A stretch of DNA of 64,000 nucleotides from Nymphaea colorata (Eukaryota; Streptophyta; Magnoliopsida; Nymphaeales; Nymphaeaceae), in contig NC_045150.1 of the NCBI RefSeq assembly GCF_008831285.2, positions 11,050,001 through 11,114,000 on the forward strand, given 5' to 3'. The notes beneath the pieces are model-generated. The model saw only the letters and a list, made by a program, of their open reading frames with translations, was not told the origin of the DNA and did not search any database. This document shows, in pieces, positions 1-11,940 of this stretch; position 1 is the first letter of the stretch, and each line of letters begins with the position of its first letter. The position numbers and the translations under genes are program-made.

Positions 1-515
1 ATCATAGGTTAAGAAAGGGAAAGGGGACAGCAAATTGGTAGCTTTGGAACTTCACATTTTTAAAGTGAAAACATACACCTTAGATTCTCACACGTTTTCA
101 TAACTGTTTTCCCAAAAACACAGCTTGTTCGCGCATTTCTAGGCTCATCTCTCTATTGATTCTTGCAGATTGATGTAAAATTAGCTCAGAGATAAGAAAA
201 TACCAGAAATTTCTATCAGCCAAACACTCTTTTGTGAATTTGTTAACCTTTCCAATTCAACGCATATAAAATATCGACAAAAAGTAGACCAGCAAGATTT
301 TGTTCAGAAAATGGAAATAGATCACTGTTCCTTTAACTGTGAAAACAACTCATGCATGACACTCTAGTTTCTTGACCATCAAATTTGAGAAAAGAAAAAC
401 AACAAACAGAGATAGAAATAAGACCCATTTTGAAATAAAGAAAGGGGAAAGTTTGGGATCTCAACTTCAAGTCTGGATAAAAAAATAAAGAAGAATGCGA
501 TGGAGAGAATCATAC

Positions 516-593
516 CGCAGGAAAACGAGTGCCGAGTTTCTTCCTCATCTTGCCTCCTCCAATCCCTTCTTCCACTGCAGCGACTCGAGCCAT
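516..593 (-). CDS. NC2alpha: First coding exon of an NC2 alpha (DRAP1-like) transcriptional corepressor, partial
   Basis: Read on the minus strand from the ATG at 593, this exon encodes 26 residues ending MRKKLGTRFPA and stops at a good splice donor (GCG followed by GTATGA, 516/515), phase 0. NC2 alpha homologues in plants begin with almost the same stretch, immediately followed by the histone-fold helix. NC2 alpha pairs with NC2 beta (Dr1) and binds TBP on promoters to repress or tune transcription in the nucleus. The second exon is not visible in 1-515, so the rest lies beyond the left edge. A second in-frame ATG, at MRKK, could be the true start, leaving a short 5' extension of 15 residues. 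The call rests on 11 diagnostic residues plus the splice site. Other histone-fold (NF-YC-like) proteins are the main alternative. Confidence 0.6.
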
Positions 594-640
594 GCCCACT
601 TGACAACCCCACCGACAAATGTTAGAAAAAACAAAAATGC

Positions 641-895
641 AAAAAAAAAATATTTATTACTTAATTTTCACATGGTTAATTAAGATGTTTTAACTGTTAC
701 GTTATCAATTTTCTCCATAAGTTCTTCATGCTCATAATTTATCATATTTGACTTCTATGTCTTCAAGTTGTTTAAGGACGTTTAAATTATTTTCACATAT
801 ATTTTTTGATGAAATTATCTTTTTTTAAATACTTGTAAAAACAAATAGTATATTGAACTTTGATTGGTCTATTAACAACTAATATGTTTGACTTT
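641..895 (+). repeat. Dispersed direct repeat, copy 1 (partner at 10,459-10,705)
   Basis: About 250 bp aligns by eye with 10,459-10,705 in the same orientation. Shared runs include ttaagatgttttaactgtta, gttgtttaaggacgttt and aacaaatagtatattgaac. Divergence with small indels suggests an old duplication. No termini or coding potential were recognised. It lies just upstream of the NC2 alpha exon, so it may also hold that gene's promoter. Confidence 0.7.
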
Positions 896-1980
896 CGTAC
901 TTTTTTTACATTAACTATGCATATTGAACATTGATCGGTCTATTTTTAAATAAAAACATATTTTAATTGAGTAAACTATTATTTCATGATGATCTCTTAT
1001 TAAGAATTATTAAATCAGCTGACCCATATTGTTTATCATTAGAAAAACATATTATTTAATGTTTTTTCATTTCATTGAGTTAATTGAAATAGTTTGTGTT
1101 ACATCCGTAAAAAGAGTATTCAATGATATATCAAGTAATTTATTAGTCCTATTATCTTCATTACAATAGTTGTTTTTTTTTACATAAAATTGTATAATTA
1201 CTCCAATGATATATAAGATAGTTTATAAAATCTTACGATTTGTTGTTTCCTACTAGTTAGAGGCTTTTGTTTTCCAGTTTGTGAATTATGTGTTATATAT
1301 CAACTTCTAAGATTTTTGAATTAATTGTATGATTATAAAAGTAATTTACTTGATTGATTAAATAAGTAAATTGATAATTTGATAAATAACTTTTTTATAA
1401 GCGTAGCAGTTTTTTCATACTGAGATTATGCACAATGAGATGCTTTCAACTTAAAAGATATCATAATACGTTTAAGATTTCTATTTATTATAAAACTTTT
1501 TTTTAAGTTAGCTTTTTAAAAAGTATATTTTTTGCTATCAACTTTTTTTCCATATGTGATGTATATGCCAATATTTTTTTTAAACTGCTATGTTTAAATA
1601 TATAATATACTATTCTTGTAACCAATTTGAGATAACGGTCATCAAAAGTTTGTAGCTATAAGTGTATGTTTCATATTTTCAACAATTCCCATTTTGTTGA
1701 ATTTCTTTGTTGAGTTTTCTTTACTATTTCATTAAATAAATATTATTTAAGATATCCGCTTAGTTGATGTGTTTGCTTGATTAAAAAAATTAGTTGAACA
1801 TAGTATTATTTAACTAATTAATTAGTTTTATATGATATAGTTTAAAATATTTTAAGTTAATGATGTATATGATTTTGTAAGAATATTATTATATGCAACT
1901 CCATGGAAGTCAGTTCTTAGTTAGATTATACTATATGTATATTTATGTTCCTTTGTGTCATGATGTTAGTTAGTGTGTTA
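896..1980. other. AT-rich intergenic DNA, no gene seen
   Basis: A very AT-rich stretch with no long ORF, no splice-signal pairs and no recognised repeat termini. Confidence 0.6.
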
Positions 1981-1989
1981 CCACCACTC

Positions 1990-2374
1990 AGCATTCGGAT
2001 ATTAGTTCGGATATCAACTCTCGCGGTTCGGATTCAAATATTAGGTCCTAGATTTGGATATTAGGCTACAGGATTCAAATATCAGCTAACGCAGTTTGGA
2101 TTCAGATTTAAGCTACACGATTTGAATATCAGCTCTCGTGGTTCGGATTCGGATATCTGGTTATAGTTTGGACTCAGATATACTTGTTAAGATAGTTAGT
2201 ATCCGATCGGATATTTAGCTAAAACTGAATCCAATCCGTATCCTATCGGATGTTATTTCTTAAATCTGAATCTGATGCGATTTCTAATCGCATGTCAAAT
2301 TATTACCATATCCGATTTTTTAGAAGCAATTTGGATCGGATATCCGATCCAAATCTGATCCGTTGACATCCCTA
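1990..2374 (-). mobile_element. CGGAT-rich hAT-like remnant with one terminus
   Basis: The stretch is built of imperfect short repeats (ttcggatatcagctctcgcggttcgg-like, then tcggatatccgatcc-like). It ends with TTGACATCCCTA at 2,363-2,374, the reverse complement of TAGGGATGTCAA, a typical hAT-type terminal sequence. The same terminus occurs on the plus strand at 7,761. No matching left terminus or 8-bp target duplication was found, so this is a partial or rearranged non-autonomous copy. Confidence 0.45.
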
Positions 2375-2399
2375 GCCATTGCATCGCCAATAAAGAAAT

Positions 2400-4390
2400 C
2401 CAAGTAAATATCCTCATCATATATTTCGATCCGAGATATGCCTTAGGTCTGAACATGTCACATTAGAAAGGAACATCTGTATATTGGTCTTCAGTTCGGA
2501 GTGGCTGACCACTATCATCGACCTTTTGAGCAAAGGAGACCAAGTCCATCTAATTAGTAAAGCCGATTTTTGAATCGAGTTCACATGCTGCCAGTTGGTA
2601 AACCGCCAATCCAATAATCTAACGATCTACATGCAAATCAGCAAAAAGAAAAAATTATAAATTCTATTTTTCTTTCAGAAAAATGAACTGAAGATAGAAA
2701 ATTGATTAAGAATAAAGAAAAAGTGCTTTTATAACTAGTAAGAATGCATAACGAACACACGTTGAGTCAACCACCTTCGATCTCATTCATCAACCATTAA
2801 TTTCCTGTCCGATTATTGAATCAATGGACATCAACACAGGAAGCCATCATGGTCAGATTTCATGAGTTTTGAACGAGTGGATGAAACGAGTGAAAATGAT
2901 CAAACAATACTAATTAAAAAGACGATAGAAGAAGAGGAAGAGGAGAAAAAGAAAGAAGAAGATAAAAAAAAGCAACTTTTTTTTAAAAAAAAAGTAAGAA
3001 CACAACATTTAAAAAATGGCGAATGGAAGAACAATAAGGGGGAGGAGAAGAAGAAAGAGGAGCAAGATGAACTGACTTTTTAAAAGAGGAGAAGAATGAA
3101 AAGAGTAACAGAGAGGACAAGGGACAATAAACTGCAAGATTTTTCCTGAGGAAATACATTTGCAAAAAACACCAAGAAAAACTTTGCTTTTAAAAACTGA
3201 GAATGATATATGCGGCTGAGAGAAACATAACCAGTTGAATGACAAGTCTATGTTTGTATAATATGCAATTGCAACAAGATAAAGTAATATACACCTATTT
3301 GATAAGTTGACCAACTAACACACACTTGCTTCATAATATATATTGAAAATTTTTCACTTATTTAGACAATTAGTAAAAGTTCAACAGGAGAACTTAGAAG
3401 CAAGTTGATCCTATCACATGAAGCACTTCGATGTACTAGATTCCAAGTTGAAGAAGATACATTAGGCTAGTTCTATATAGTATTGCATATTTAGGTGTGG
3501 AATCCTTTCCACCTAACCAAAGGAGAAAAACAAGATTCTCGAGTCAATGGTATTGACTTGAAGTGGCAAAAAGCATGAAGGGCTTTCTGCTTGATAGAAG
3601 AAGAGCAGATGGACAAAATTCCAAATGTTCAACACTACCATGGACAAGTTCACCGTAGAACTTCTAGTAAGGATGGAGTCTCTCTTTTTATTTGAGCGCC
3701 ATGGATAGTTTATACAACAAGATTAGGGTAGGATTTTTTGTTTCTGCGATTGTTGGTCAAGGTTAGGGGTGGAGCAATATTTTCATGAGAAGTTTGAATT
3801 AAGTTTAAATTTTGACCAGGGCTGAAATATCTTTTTCAAAATTTTTATGTACAGAAGTAAAATTTTTTAAAATTTACATGCATTTATAAAAAAATTGAAG
3901 TGCTGGGATTACCTTCAATCACCAAAGATATTATTTTAGTTGGTTTCCAATAAAATCGTTATTATAAAACCGGTCTCAACGTACCAACCGGATTGCTTAA
4001 TTGTTGGACTTTGAACCTTATTCAATTAGTGGTTCCAACCAACCTTTGGCGAGGTTTAGACAGCCATCGATTGCTTAGTATTTAACGATGTCATTCAATT
4101 CATTAAAAGTAAATTGGTCTTATGATGAATGCAGATTTTGATATCCATTTAACATGTGCCTATGGAGACATGTGGACTGTGATGAGATGGGGACCTGTCT
4201 TGCACCTACCAATTACTCTCAATATAAAATTATCGGTATTTATTTCCTCCTTTGGAAGCCCTGGAGGACAACGAATGCATTCAGTATTCAGGACAGTATT
4301 TGTTCATAACCAATAAGATCGAGTGCTTTCGGTAAATGACCAGCTTCCGAGTGGCAAGCACGAGTGCAGTTGGCATTTTTCTCTTCGCAC
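2400..4390. other. Intergenic DNA, no gene recognised
   Basis: No convincing coding region. The Lys/Glu-rich ORF at 2,862-3,083 is simple purine-rich sequence. No RNA gene or mobile-element termini seen. Confidence 0.5.
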
Positions 4391-4397
4391 CAGTTTG

Positions 4398-4490
4398 AAA
4401 GGTTAGCATCGTGATAATGAGGGCAAAGGCCACAATTACAAATGAGTCGTCGATGCATCCAATTCATTAATAAAGGTTAGCATCGTGATA
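4398..4490 (+). repeat. Short direct repeat, 19 bp twice
   Basis: The sequence aaaggttagcatcgtgata occurs at 4,398-4,416 and again at 4,472-4,490, 74 bp apart. It lies immediately before a CGGAT-rich stretch. Confidence 0.8.
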
Positions 4491-4835
4491 TCGACCGATC
4501 CGATCGAAAAAATCGAATATGGTAAAAATTTAATATCCTATCAAGAAATGGATTGGATTCGGATTTAATAAATGGCATCCGATCGGATTTGGATTCAGAT
4601 ATACATAAATATCGGATCAGATTCGTATACGGATTCGTATCGAATTCATTTTTAGACAAATATCCTGTATCTAATGCTTGAAAATCGCAAAATCCGGTTC
4701 AAAATTTGGATTCAGATATAATATAAAATTGGATTTGGATTGTAAAATCGGATTTCGTATTCGGATTTGGATATGACTTTGCTTTATTCAATTCAATCCG
4801 AATATATGAATATCTGAAAAAGCAGATATCGTTCA
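4490..4835. repeat. CGGAT-rich degenerate repeat stretch
   Basis: Dense in variants of atccgatcggattcggat, like 2.0-2.37 kb and 7.76-8.14 kb. Probably the interior of the same non-autonomous hAT-like family, without recognisable ends here. Confidence 0.45.
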
Positions 4836-4859
4836 AGATTTATAATCACGTAGCTGACA

Positions 4860-6690
4860 TTTATATTGTTATTTTTGGCGGAATCAATTCATAAAGGAAG
4901 GAATTTATCATGCATTGTCAGCATTGGCGGCCAATGCTCACCTGTATCCACAATTATTGTTATTATTTATTATTTAACATTATAATAATAATAGTAGTAT
5001 TATTATTATATTGTAAGGCTCCTTTCATAGTGTAGGTTGGCAGTTTCATTGATGACTATTCAACTATTCTGCGTAGTAGTTGCAAACATTTTCATGACTG
5101 AAGAGAACACCACTTACATATAGGTTGTGAGAAATGACAACCAATTAAATATAATCATAAAAATGCATCTTTTTATTTTTGAAAAACAGTGATAAAACAC
5201 AAAAAATAAGTCTGCTGAATAAATGGAAAATGATGTATATATATATATATCTTAGCAGCTGGTTATAGCCATGACTACCGTTTACATATCTCAAAATTCA
5301 AAAACTAAGATAAAAACGGAATTTTGTTGGCATTTGCATGGATCCAGCATCTATTTATAGAAGTTTAACAGTTCAACTAAGTTGTTGGTTATGCATAGTA
5401 CCTAGTTAGAAATGGTTTCTCGGTTATCCTGGAACTTTTGAATTCATGAAAGAACCTCGAAATTAATTTGAGGCAGGTAATGCATCCTGTTCCTGCTTGA
5501 TCAGGAGCAAGAAACAAACGTTCAGCAGTAACAGCAGAATCACCACAAATTTCTCAGAAGAAAGTGGAAGAATGCTCTCTGTCATTTGATTGTGTTACCT
5601 TGTTAGTCAAAAGCAGAATTTATTTCAGGCCCCTACATTTCTTAAGCAAAATCAATCTGTGCAATAGAGAAATATCAGCAGAGCTGCAATTAATGCTGAT
5701 ATACATGGTGATGTTTGCCAGAATTGGCTCACCTTCAAAGCACACAAAAGGAAGCAAACAAAACACACAGGTACAGGTTAGCAGTTAAATAGCAGTTAAA
5801 CTGCACAAAAAGAGAGTTTAATTTAGAAATTTCTACGTAAGATCAACAATACTTGCACAAGCATTCAGTGCTCTATAAGTTAGAATGTGTGTGACAGAAC
5901 CGAACTATAGTTTCAAAATTTCAATAGAGACCAAATTTCTATTTTTTATATAGGTTAAACTAAAATTTATGAATTTACATATCAATGTTTGAATTTTTTA
6001 AAATTTTTAGGGTGGGGGGCCAGTGCCCTGCCAGCGCCGTGCATCCGTCCCTGGTGTGTATTTTAACTAGTGGATCTGTGTAAAGTACTACTACAATTTT
6101 GGCTTGATAAATAATATATTGTTAGATGATGTCGAATTTTAATAGTCAGGGGTGCATATCTCATAGCATTAACATTGCTTAATGATTACCCAGTAATATA
6201 AAGGCAAAGCCAAAATAACAATCGAAATCATAGCAACAAAGAACATGAACTTAATGAGTTTTCTTTTGGCAATGTTTCATAACATATTCTCTTGATGTTT
6301 TAGTCAATTAAATGGATTTCACTTTTATCAAAGTGCTTCCTAAATGTTGTTTATCACATTCAGGCCTGACTGAATTTCCAAATTGATGGGATTCCTTGAA
6401 CTTTGGTGCCTTTTCAATCAGAGTTTTAGATTTAGTGTCTTAGCTCTTTTTATCACTTTCGAAAGTCCTATATACTTGCAGCAGTGAAATCTTTTTTTCC
6501 GTAGTGAAATAAAATGTGATCAGATTGGAGCTTTCAATAGTCAGATTTCAAGGTCATGTACATTTCGCATCGTCCAGACTTTGCATATGAATCTAACAAT
6601 CAGGATGGCATGAATAATCAGCTGATGAACTGCATATCTTCAAAATTGACCTGCCAAATTCTGCTTATCTTAAAGACAATCTTAATGACT
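4860..6690. other. Intergenic DNA, no gene recognised
   Basis: Only short ORFs without domains. At about 6,013-6,053 there is a GC-rich patch (ggggggccagtgccctgcc...) of the kind often found at ends of old plant repeats, but no paired terminus was found. Confidence 0.5.
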
Positions 6691-6704
6691 TCTGTCAATT
6701 TTTC

Positions 6705-6825
6705 GTTCCTTTCCTCGACTGTTTAAATTTACATGCTTTGACCAATGTTGATCAGTTGATTACTAAGCCAAAAAAGATGTGAAACAACATTTATAAAAAG
6801 ATCTGGCATTTGTACTGTTAACAGC
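6705..6825 (+). repeat. Dispersed repeat, copy 1 (partner at 16,600-16,715)
   Basis: About 120 bp matches 16,600-16,715 in the same orientation. Both contain tgtttaaatttacatgcttt, gttgatcag and the ending tactgttaac. The two copies are about 10 kb apart and diverged. Confidence 0.7.
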
Positions 6826-6883
6826 CTTCGCCAGGACTTCCTCGAAAATTCATAATCTGCTATTTTTAAACACAAAATCTGCC

Positions 6884-6919
6884 CTACACACACACACACA
6901 CACACACACATACATACAC
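6884..6919. repeat. CA microsatellite
   Basis: (CA)n tract of about 28 bp, followed by a short catacatacacaca tail. Confidence 0.9.
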
Positions 6920-6942
6920 ACAATTTGAATTTGATCCAATCC

Positions 6943-7760
6943 AATTTTTTTTTCTCATCCCAATCTGAATCTGAAATCAGATGTCACAATCCGAATCAGA
7001 CCTGAATCCTATTTTTATATTCATATCTGAATTTGAATCTGAATCCAAATTTTGAACTAAATCTGGCTGATTTACAAGTGTAACAACATTGAATATATAA
7101 TTTGTATTAAAAATTAAGTATGATCTGGATCTGATCGGATATTTTTATATATCAATCTCAATCTGAATTCGATTGGATATTTTTGTCTAACTGAATCCAA
7201 ATCTGAATCTGAAACCGATTAGTTATTCATACATATTTGAATCCGAATCTAATCAGGTGCCATTTCTTAATTTCAAATCCTATCTGATTTTTTTGTTGAT
7301 TAGTAAATTTCTTTTCTTCATCCAAAGGTTTTGGAGCAGTTCGATTGGATATCCAATTCAAATCAGACATATTGACATCCTTAGATCGAAACTTCCCCAG
7401 CCCAACTGACATTTTCACCATTGTAAATAGGGTACAAGTCCATTTGTGTATGTCAAATGGATAAAGCTGTAGAATGTGTCGAGCCAACTCAAGCACAACT
7501 CAATTTGCTCTGTTAATCTCGAGCTTAACTCAAAACGCGCGGTTATAAACATGTCAGCTTTGAGTTATATAAAATTGATTTGATTAAACTTGATATAGCC
7601 ATTTATCTAGGTGTTATTTTGTAATTTTCAAACTTAAAACCAAATAAAGAAATCAGGTCAAATAGGGAGTTGGTAAACAAACTTAAATGAGTCAAGCTTG
7701 AGCTATGGCTTGAACTACCGAATCGAGTTCAATCGAATCGAGTTCAAGCTGACCAAGCAG
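6943..7760 (+). repeat. Dispersed composite repeat, copy 1 (partner at 10,917-11,940)
   Basis: About 800 bp aligns in the same order and orientation with 10,917-11,940. Anchors are ctgaaatcagatgtcacaat, ctgatttacaa, cttcccca, ccatttgtgtgtgtcaa and agccatttatctaggt. The first part is CGGAT-rich and ends in a decayed hAT-like terminus (ttgacatcctta). The second part is rich in tcgagctt-type words, like the hAT elements further right. Confidence 0.7.
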
Positions 7761-8145
7761 TAGGGATGTCAAAGGATCGGATTCGGATCAGATATACTTT
7801 TTACCATGTCCAATTTTTCGGATATTCATATATTCGGATTCGGATTAGGATTCCAATTCGGATGAAAAGTTTTTTAACCATATCCGAATCCGAATTTAAA
7901 ATCTACATCCGAATCCGATTTTTAATTATACTTGAATCCGATCCGAATCCGAATTTTAATATCTGAATCCTATCCGAATCCGATTTTTAAGTGATACCTG
8001 AATCCGATCCGAATATCATTTTTAAGTTATATCCAAATCCGATCGGAATCCGAATTCTAGTTATACTTGAATCCGATCCGAATCCGAATTTAAATATCCG
8101 AATGCGAATTTTAATATCCGAATCCGATCCGAATCAGCTATGCGA
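7761..8145 (+). mobile_element. hAT-like remnant with a left terminus and CGGAT-rich interior
   Basis: Begins TAGGGATGTCAA at 7,761, the inverted match of the terminus at 2,363-2,374, and continues as degenerate atccgaatccgat repeats. No right terminus was seen near 8.15 kb, so the copy looks truncated. The ORFs across this stretch (Ile/Arg/Tyr-rich) are a by-product of the repeat. Confidence 0.45.
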
Positions 8146-8456
8146 TCACCTAAAAATAAGGCAGATTATTAGGACAGTCATCTTAAACAAGATAAATGAC
8201 GATCAAATGCATATATATGGTTTTCACATCCACAATCTTCTGGTGTCAATTTTGCCATATAGGAGTTGCAATTACTGCATATAAAGATATGCTAAATCTG
8301 AAGTAACCAAGGCAACGATAGACCAGTACTTTAAAAAAAAAAATCACTAGTGGTTATATCTTTATTTGGCATTATGTGGAAGAATTTTATGTCATCATCT
8401 ACAACTGCACACTTGGAGTACATTGATAGAACTGAATTTGCTGTGGTTATATCTGA

Positions 8457-8506
8457 TTCAAAACCCACCTTGACAGAGTAATTCAAAACCCACCTTGACA
8501 GAGTAA
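8457..8506 (+). repeat. Perfect 25-bp tandem duplication
   Basis: The 25-mer beginning ttcaaaacccacc occurs at 8,457-8,481 and again at 8,482-8,506 without a mismatch. It lies at the decayed 3' end of the PPR remnant. Confidence 0.95.
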
Positions 8507-9165
8507 CCTTGAACCTGTTGGCATGTTACCTTCCACGACCATCTGATAAAAAAGTTCAAGTGCTTCCTTCCAAGAATAATTCAAGCACTCACACTTTGCA
8601 TACATATGGAAGAGCAGTGTTAACCAGAACATTTGCCAAACGAAAGCACCTTCTTACGCATTAAGAGTGTATGCTCTTGCCCTGTTGAAGAGCTGAAGCT
8701 TCACCAAAAACAGGCAAAACTGAAACCAAAGTTGAAGAGTTTGGCGTAAGGCCTGCCTGTTGCATTTCCAGAACCAAACAGATCACATCATCATATAGCC
8801 CATGAAGAGCACAACCTGCAGCCATGGAGTTCCAAGCAACCAGATCCCTCTGCGACATCTTCTCAAACACTTGGTATGCACTGTCCAAGCAACCACATTT
8901 GCTATACATATCAATCAGTCCAGTTGCAACAAATACGTCAGACTCTAGTCCACTCTCACAGCATCATCATGAATCTTCCTCCCATCTTCTAAAGCCGATA
9001 AGTCAGAATATGCCTTCAGAACAAAAGGAAACGTGAATTTATTTGGACTAACTCCATTGTAAATCATTCTCCTATACAAAACCAATGCTTGATCAAATGG
9101 TCCACTCCATGCATACAATGGGACATATTTCATTGTGCTCGTGACGTTGGCATTCTTTTGTTCTA
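8480..9165 (-). pseudogene. Pentatricopeptide repeat (PPR, PLS-class) protein remnant
   Basis: The minus strand encodes PPR motifs in order: a first motif with WSGPFDQALVLYRRMIYNGV and SPNKFTFPFVLKAYSDL, then GRKIHDDAVR, then after a frame change GLESDVFVATGLIDMYSKCG, DSAYQVFEKM, RDLVAWNSM and GLTPNSSTLVSVLP, then QGKSIHS followed by a stop. These are hallmarks of PLS-class PPR proteins, which bind organellar RNA in mitochondria or plastids. The gene is broken. One base is missing near 8,957, an in-frame stop follows KSIHS near 8,660, and further indels occur below that. Only about four motifs remain of a family that usually has ten or more, and no N-terminal targeting peptide or C-terminal E/DYW domain is present. 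It is most likely an old truncated copy. Confidence 0.85.
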
Positions 9166-9601
9166 CGGCCCTCAGAAACTGGTTGTCTTCACTCAAGGCT
9201 CTCCAGCCCCTTTCGTTCTTTAGGGAAAGAGAAAACAGTAAAATACATTCAAGTGGGATGGGGACCATTCGCTAAATCCCACACTTGGGACAACATGAGT
9301 CTGTAATTAAAATGACAAAAGGGAAGAGGAAAGGAATTCGAGGAAAATGAGTCCGATAGGATGGGGACCAGACGAACCATGAGAAGCCCACTTGCGCTGA
9401 GTGTAGATGCCGTTCCCTCATACGGCAACTCAACATGGGGAGAAGCCACGGCACTTCATCCGGCGTTCATTTGTAATCAAATGAAACCAAAGTGCATCAT
9501 CTTCCGATGTCAAACAAACATCTCGACTAGAAGAAAGAATGCTACAAACAAACACATCAAAACCAGAGGCAAGAAAAAGCTTCAGGGGAGAGCAACATTA
9601 C

Positions 9602-9832
9602 CTTAGTGAGTTGGAGATCGATGACTGGGTCACGGGATGTCGGTGGGCTGTTGCTAGATACCGGATGCGGGACGGTGGAACTGTGGACCAGCCGGACGGT
9701 GGAGCTGTCGTGCTGGTGTGCGGCGCAACGGCGGTGAGCTGGTGACTGGTGAGGATGGTTGACAGAAGAGAGACAGAGACAAAAACGAAAGAAACAAAAC
9801 TCTATAGAGGAGGAACACCGAACAGCGATCAC
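9602..9832 (-). other. Possible 5' exon with splice donor upstream of the PPR remnant
   Basis: A minus-strand open stretch, rich in Ser/His/Pro, ends in DLQLTK and a good donor (AAG followed by GTAATG, 9,602/9,601). There is no ATG in it, so if transcribed it would be leader sequence or the end of an exon whose start is lost. Its position just upstream of the PPR remnant suggests a former 5' region of that gene, but this is inference. Confidence 0.2.
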
Positions 9833-9834
9833 TA

Positions 9835-10458
9835 ATTTTTTACCCTAAACCGGTGAACCGGTTTCAATAACGTGGTGTATCGGTGTATCGGTTTTCAACG
9901 TTTAATCAGTTATAATTATAATAACAACTAGAGTTTCAAGAAAAATGAAACGGTAAAAAAAAAGATGAAAACCCTCCATGAATTTTTCATGGCCCTCAAA
10001 CTTGGCCTTAGGGTTGCATTTGGGGGCAAAAAAATTTTAGAAACAAAGAAAACTGAATGGGTGAAAGTTAAATTTTCCCACCTGAGACAAAGGGTTTTGA
10101 AACCGGTTATATTAATTAAGAAACGAGTATGTAAAAGTTGTTACCCATTTTGAAGCCTAATCAAGCATTAACAGTTCAAGTTTAGTGAACTCGAACTCAA
10201 CTTAATTATTTAAATGAGTTTATGTCTATTTTTAAATTTTTTAAGATATGCTTGGTTTTTAATAGTTTTCAAATTTTAATTTTTTATAATCAAAATACTG
10301 TTCAAATTAAGTGTGCTTGGGCCCATTTCAAATATGTATGAAAAAATAAATTATTTATATTATATTATATATATATATGCATTTCAACAAGTCGAGTTTT
10401 TTTTACTAAATTTGAATATAAATTGCTTTATATTTTGAACTTTTATATTTTCTTTTTA
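9835..10458. other. Intergenic DNA, no gene seen
   Basis: AT-rich. A small motif with repeated ggtgtatcggt lies at about 9,870-9,895 next to accggtgaaccggttt. No coding potential. Confidence 0.5.
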
Positions 10459-10705
10459 TAAGAAAATATTAATTACTTAATTTTCAAATAGTTGGTTAAG
10501 ATGTTTTAACTGTTAACTTATTAATTTTCTCAATAAGTTATTTATGCTCATCTTTTATCATATTTGACTTTTATTTAAGTTGTTTAAGGACGTTTTAAAT
10601 TATTTTCACATATATTTTTGAGAAATTCTATTTTTTTAAATACTTGTTGAAAACAAATAGTATATTGAACTTTGATTGGTCGATTGAACAACTAGGATGT
10701 TTGAA
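10459..10705 (+). repeat. Dispersed direct repeat, copy 2
   Basis: Partner of 641-895, same orientation, with small indels. Confidence 0.7.
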
Positions 10706-10916
10706 GTTATTCGGCAACCTGCTCATTAAGAACATCGTGAACAGTCATCACTGATACTCTTGGAGGAGTTGGGAGGACTCAAGAGAACGACTGACCTTGT
10801 TTTTCTTGAAAATCGATGGACCTAAATACAAAAAATAAATGAAAAAAATAAATGAATAATAAAATATATTATTAACCGTCTGTCGGTTTCGAGCCCCGAA
10901 ACAAATGAAAAAAAGT

Positions 10917-11940
10917 GATATCCAAATTTGAATCCGAAATTAGATTCCTTAAACTGAATCTGATCCGAATTTAATTTTTTTCGTCATCCAAAATCAGATT
11001 TCATAATTTGAATCGATCTAAATCCATTTTTTACTCATCCTAATCTAAATCTGAAATCAGATGTCACAATCAGAATCCGATCTGAATCCTATTTTTATAT
11101 TTGAATCTAAATCCAAATATTTGAACTGAATCTGACTGATTTACAAAATATAAGAGCATTGATTATAGAATATCATTTAAAACTAAGTCTGATCTGGGTC
11201 TGATTGGATATTTATGTGTTTCTGAACCTGATCCAAATTTAATTTTTTTCCTGATCCAAAATCAGATTTCATAATTTGAATCTGATCTAAATCCATTTTT
11301 TACTCATCTCAATTGGACATTTTTGTATAACTGAATCTGTATCGGATTGGGTATTTATGCATACTTGAATCTGAATATACTTGGATGTCATTTCTTAATT
11401 TCAAATCCTATCTCATTTTTTTAATTGATTAGTAAATTTTTTTTCTTCATCCAAGTTTTTTGCAGCAGTTCGCTTGGATATCCAATACAAATCAGACATA
11501 TTGACATCCTCAGGTCAAAGCTTCCCCACCCCAGCTGACATGTTCACCATTATAAATAGGGGACGAGTCCATTTGTGTGTGTCAAGTAGATAGAGTTCTA
11601 AAATAAGTCAAGCCAACTCAAGCTCGACTTGAATTTAATCTGTTAAGCTTGAGCTTAACTCAAAACTCGTAATTGTAAACAAGTCGAGTTCAAGTTACAT
11701 AAACTTGATTTTATTAAACTTGACTAAGCCATTTATCTAGGTTTTTTTTATTTTTTTGTGATTTTAAAACATTAAACCAAAGAAAGAAATCAGTCAAATG
11801 ATGAGTTGGTAAACAAGCTTAAATGAGTCGAGCTTGAGCTGTGGCTTGGTCTATCGTATCAAGTTCAAGATGACTTTGTACAGCTAAACTCGAGCTTGAG
11901 CCAAGCTGAACGAGCTCATTTTTTACTTGGCTCATATATA
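10917..11940 (+). repeat. Dispersed composite repeat, copy 2
   Basis: Partner of 6,943-7,760. It includes an internal partial duplication of the CGGAT-rich part (ccaaatttaatttttttc-like blocks near 10,970 and 11,230). The decayed terminus ttgacatcctcagg lies at about 11,499-11,512. Confidence 0.7.

Noticed and set aside
2862-3083. Lys/Glu-rich 73-residue ORF
   Set aside because: Purine-rich simple sequence (gaagaagagg), no conserved copy and no start context or splice signals.
7766-8284. Two Ile/Arg/Pro-rich ORFs
   Set aside because: They follow the degenerate atccgaatccgat repeat of a hAT-like remnant, so the amino-acid pattern is a repeat artefact.
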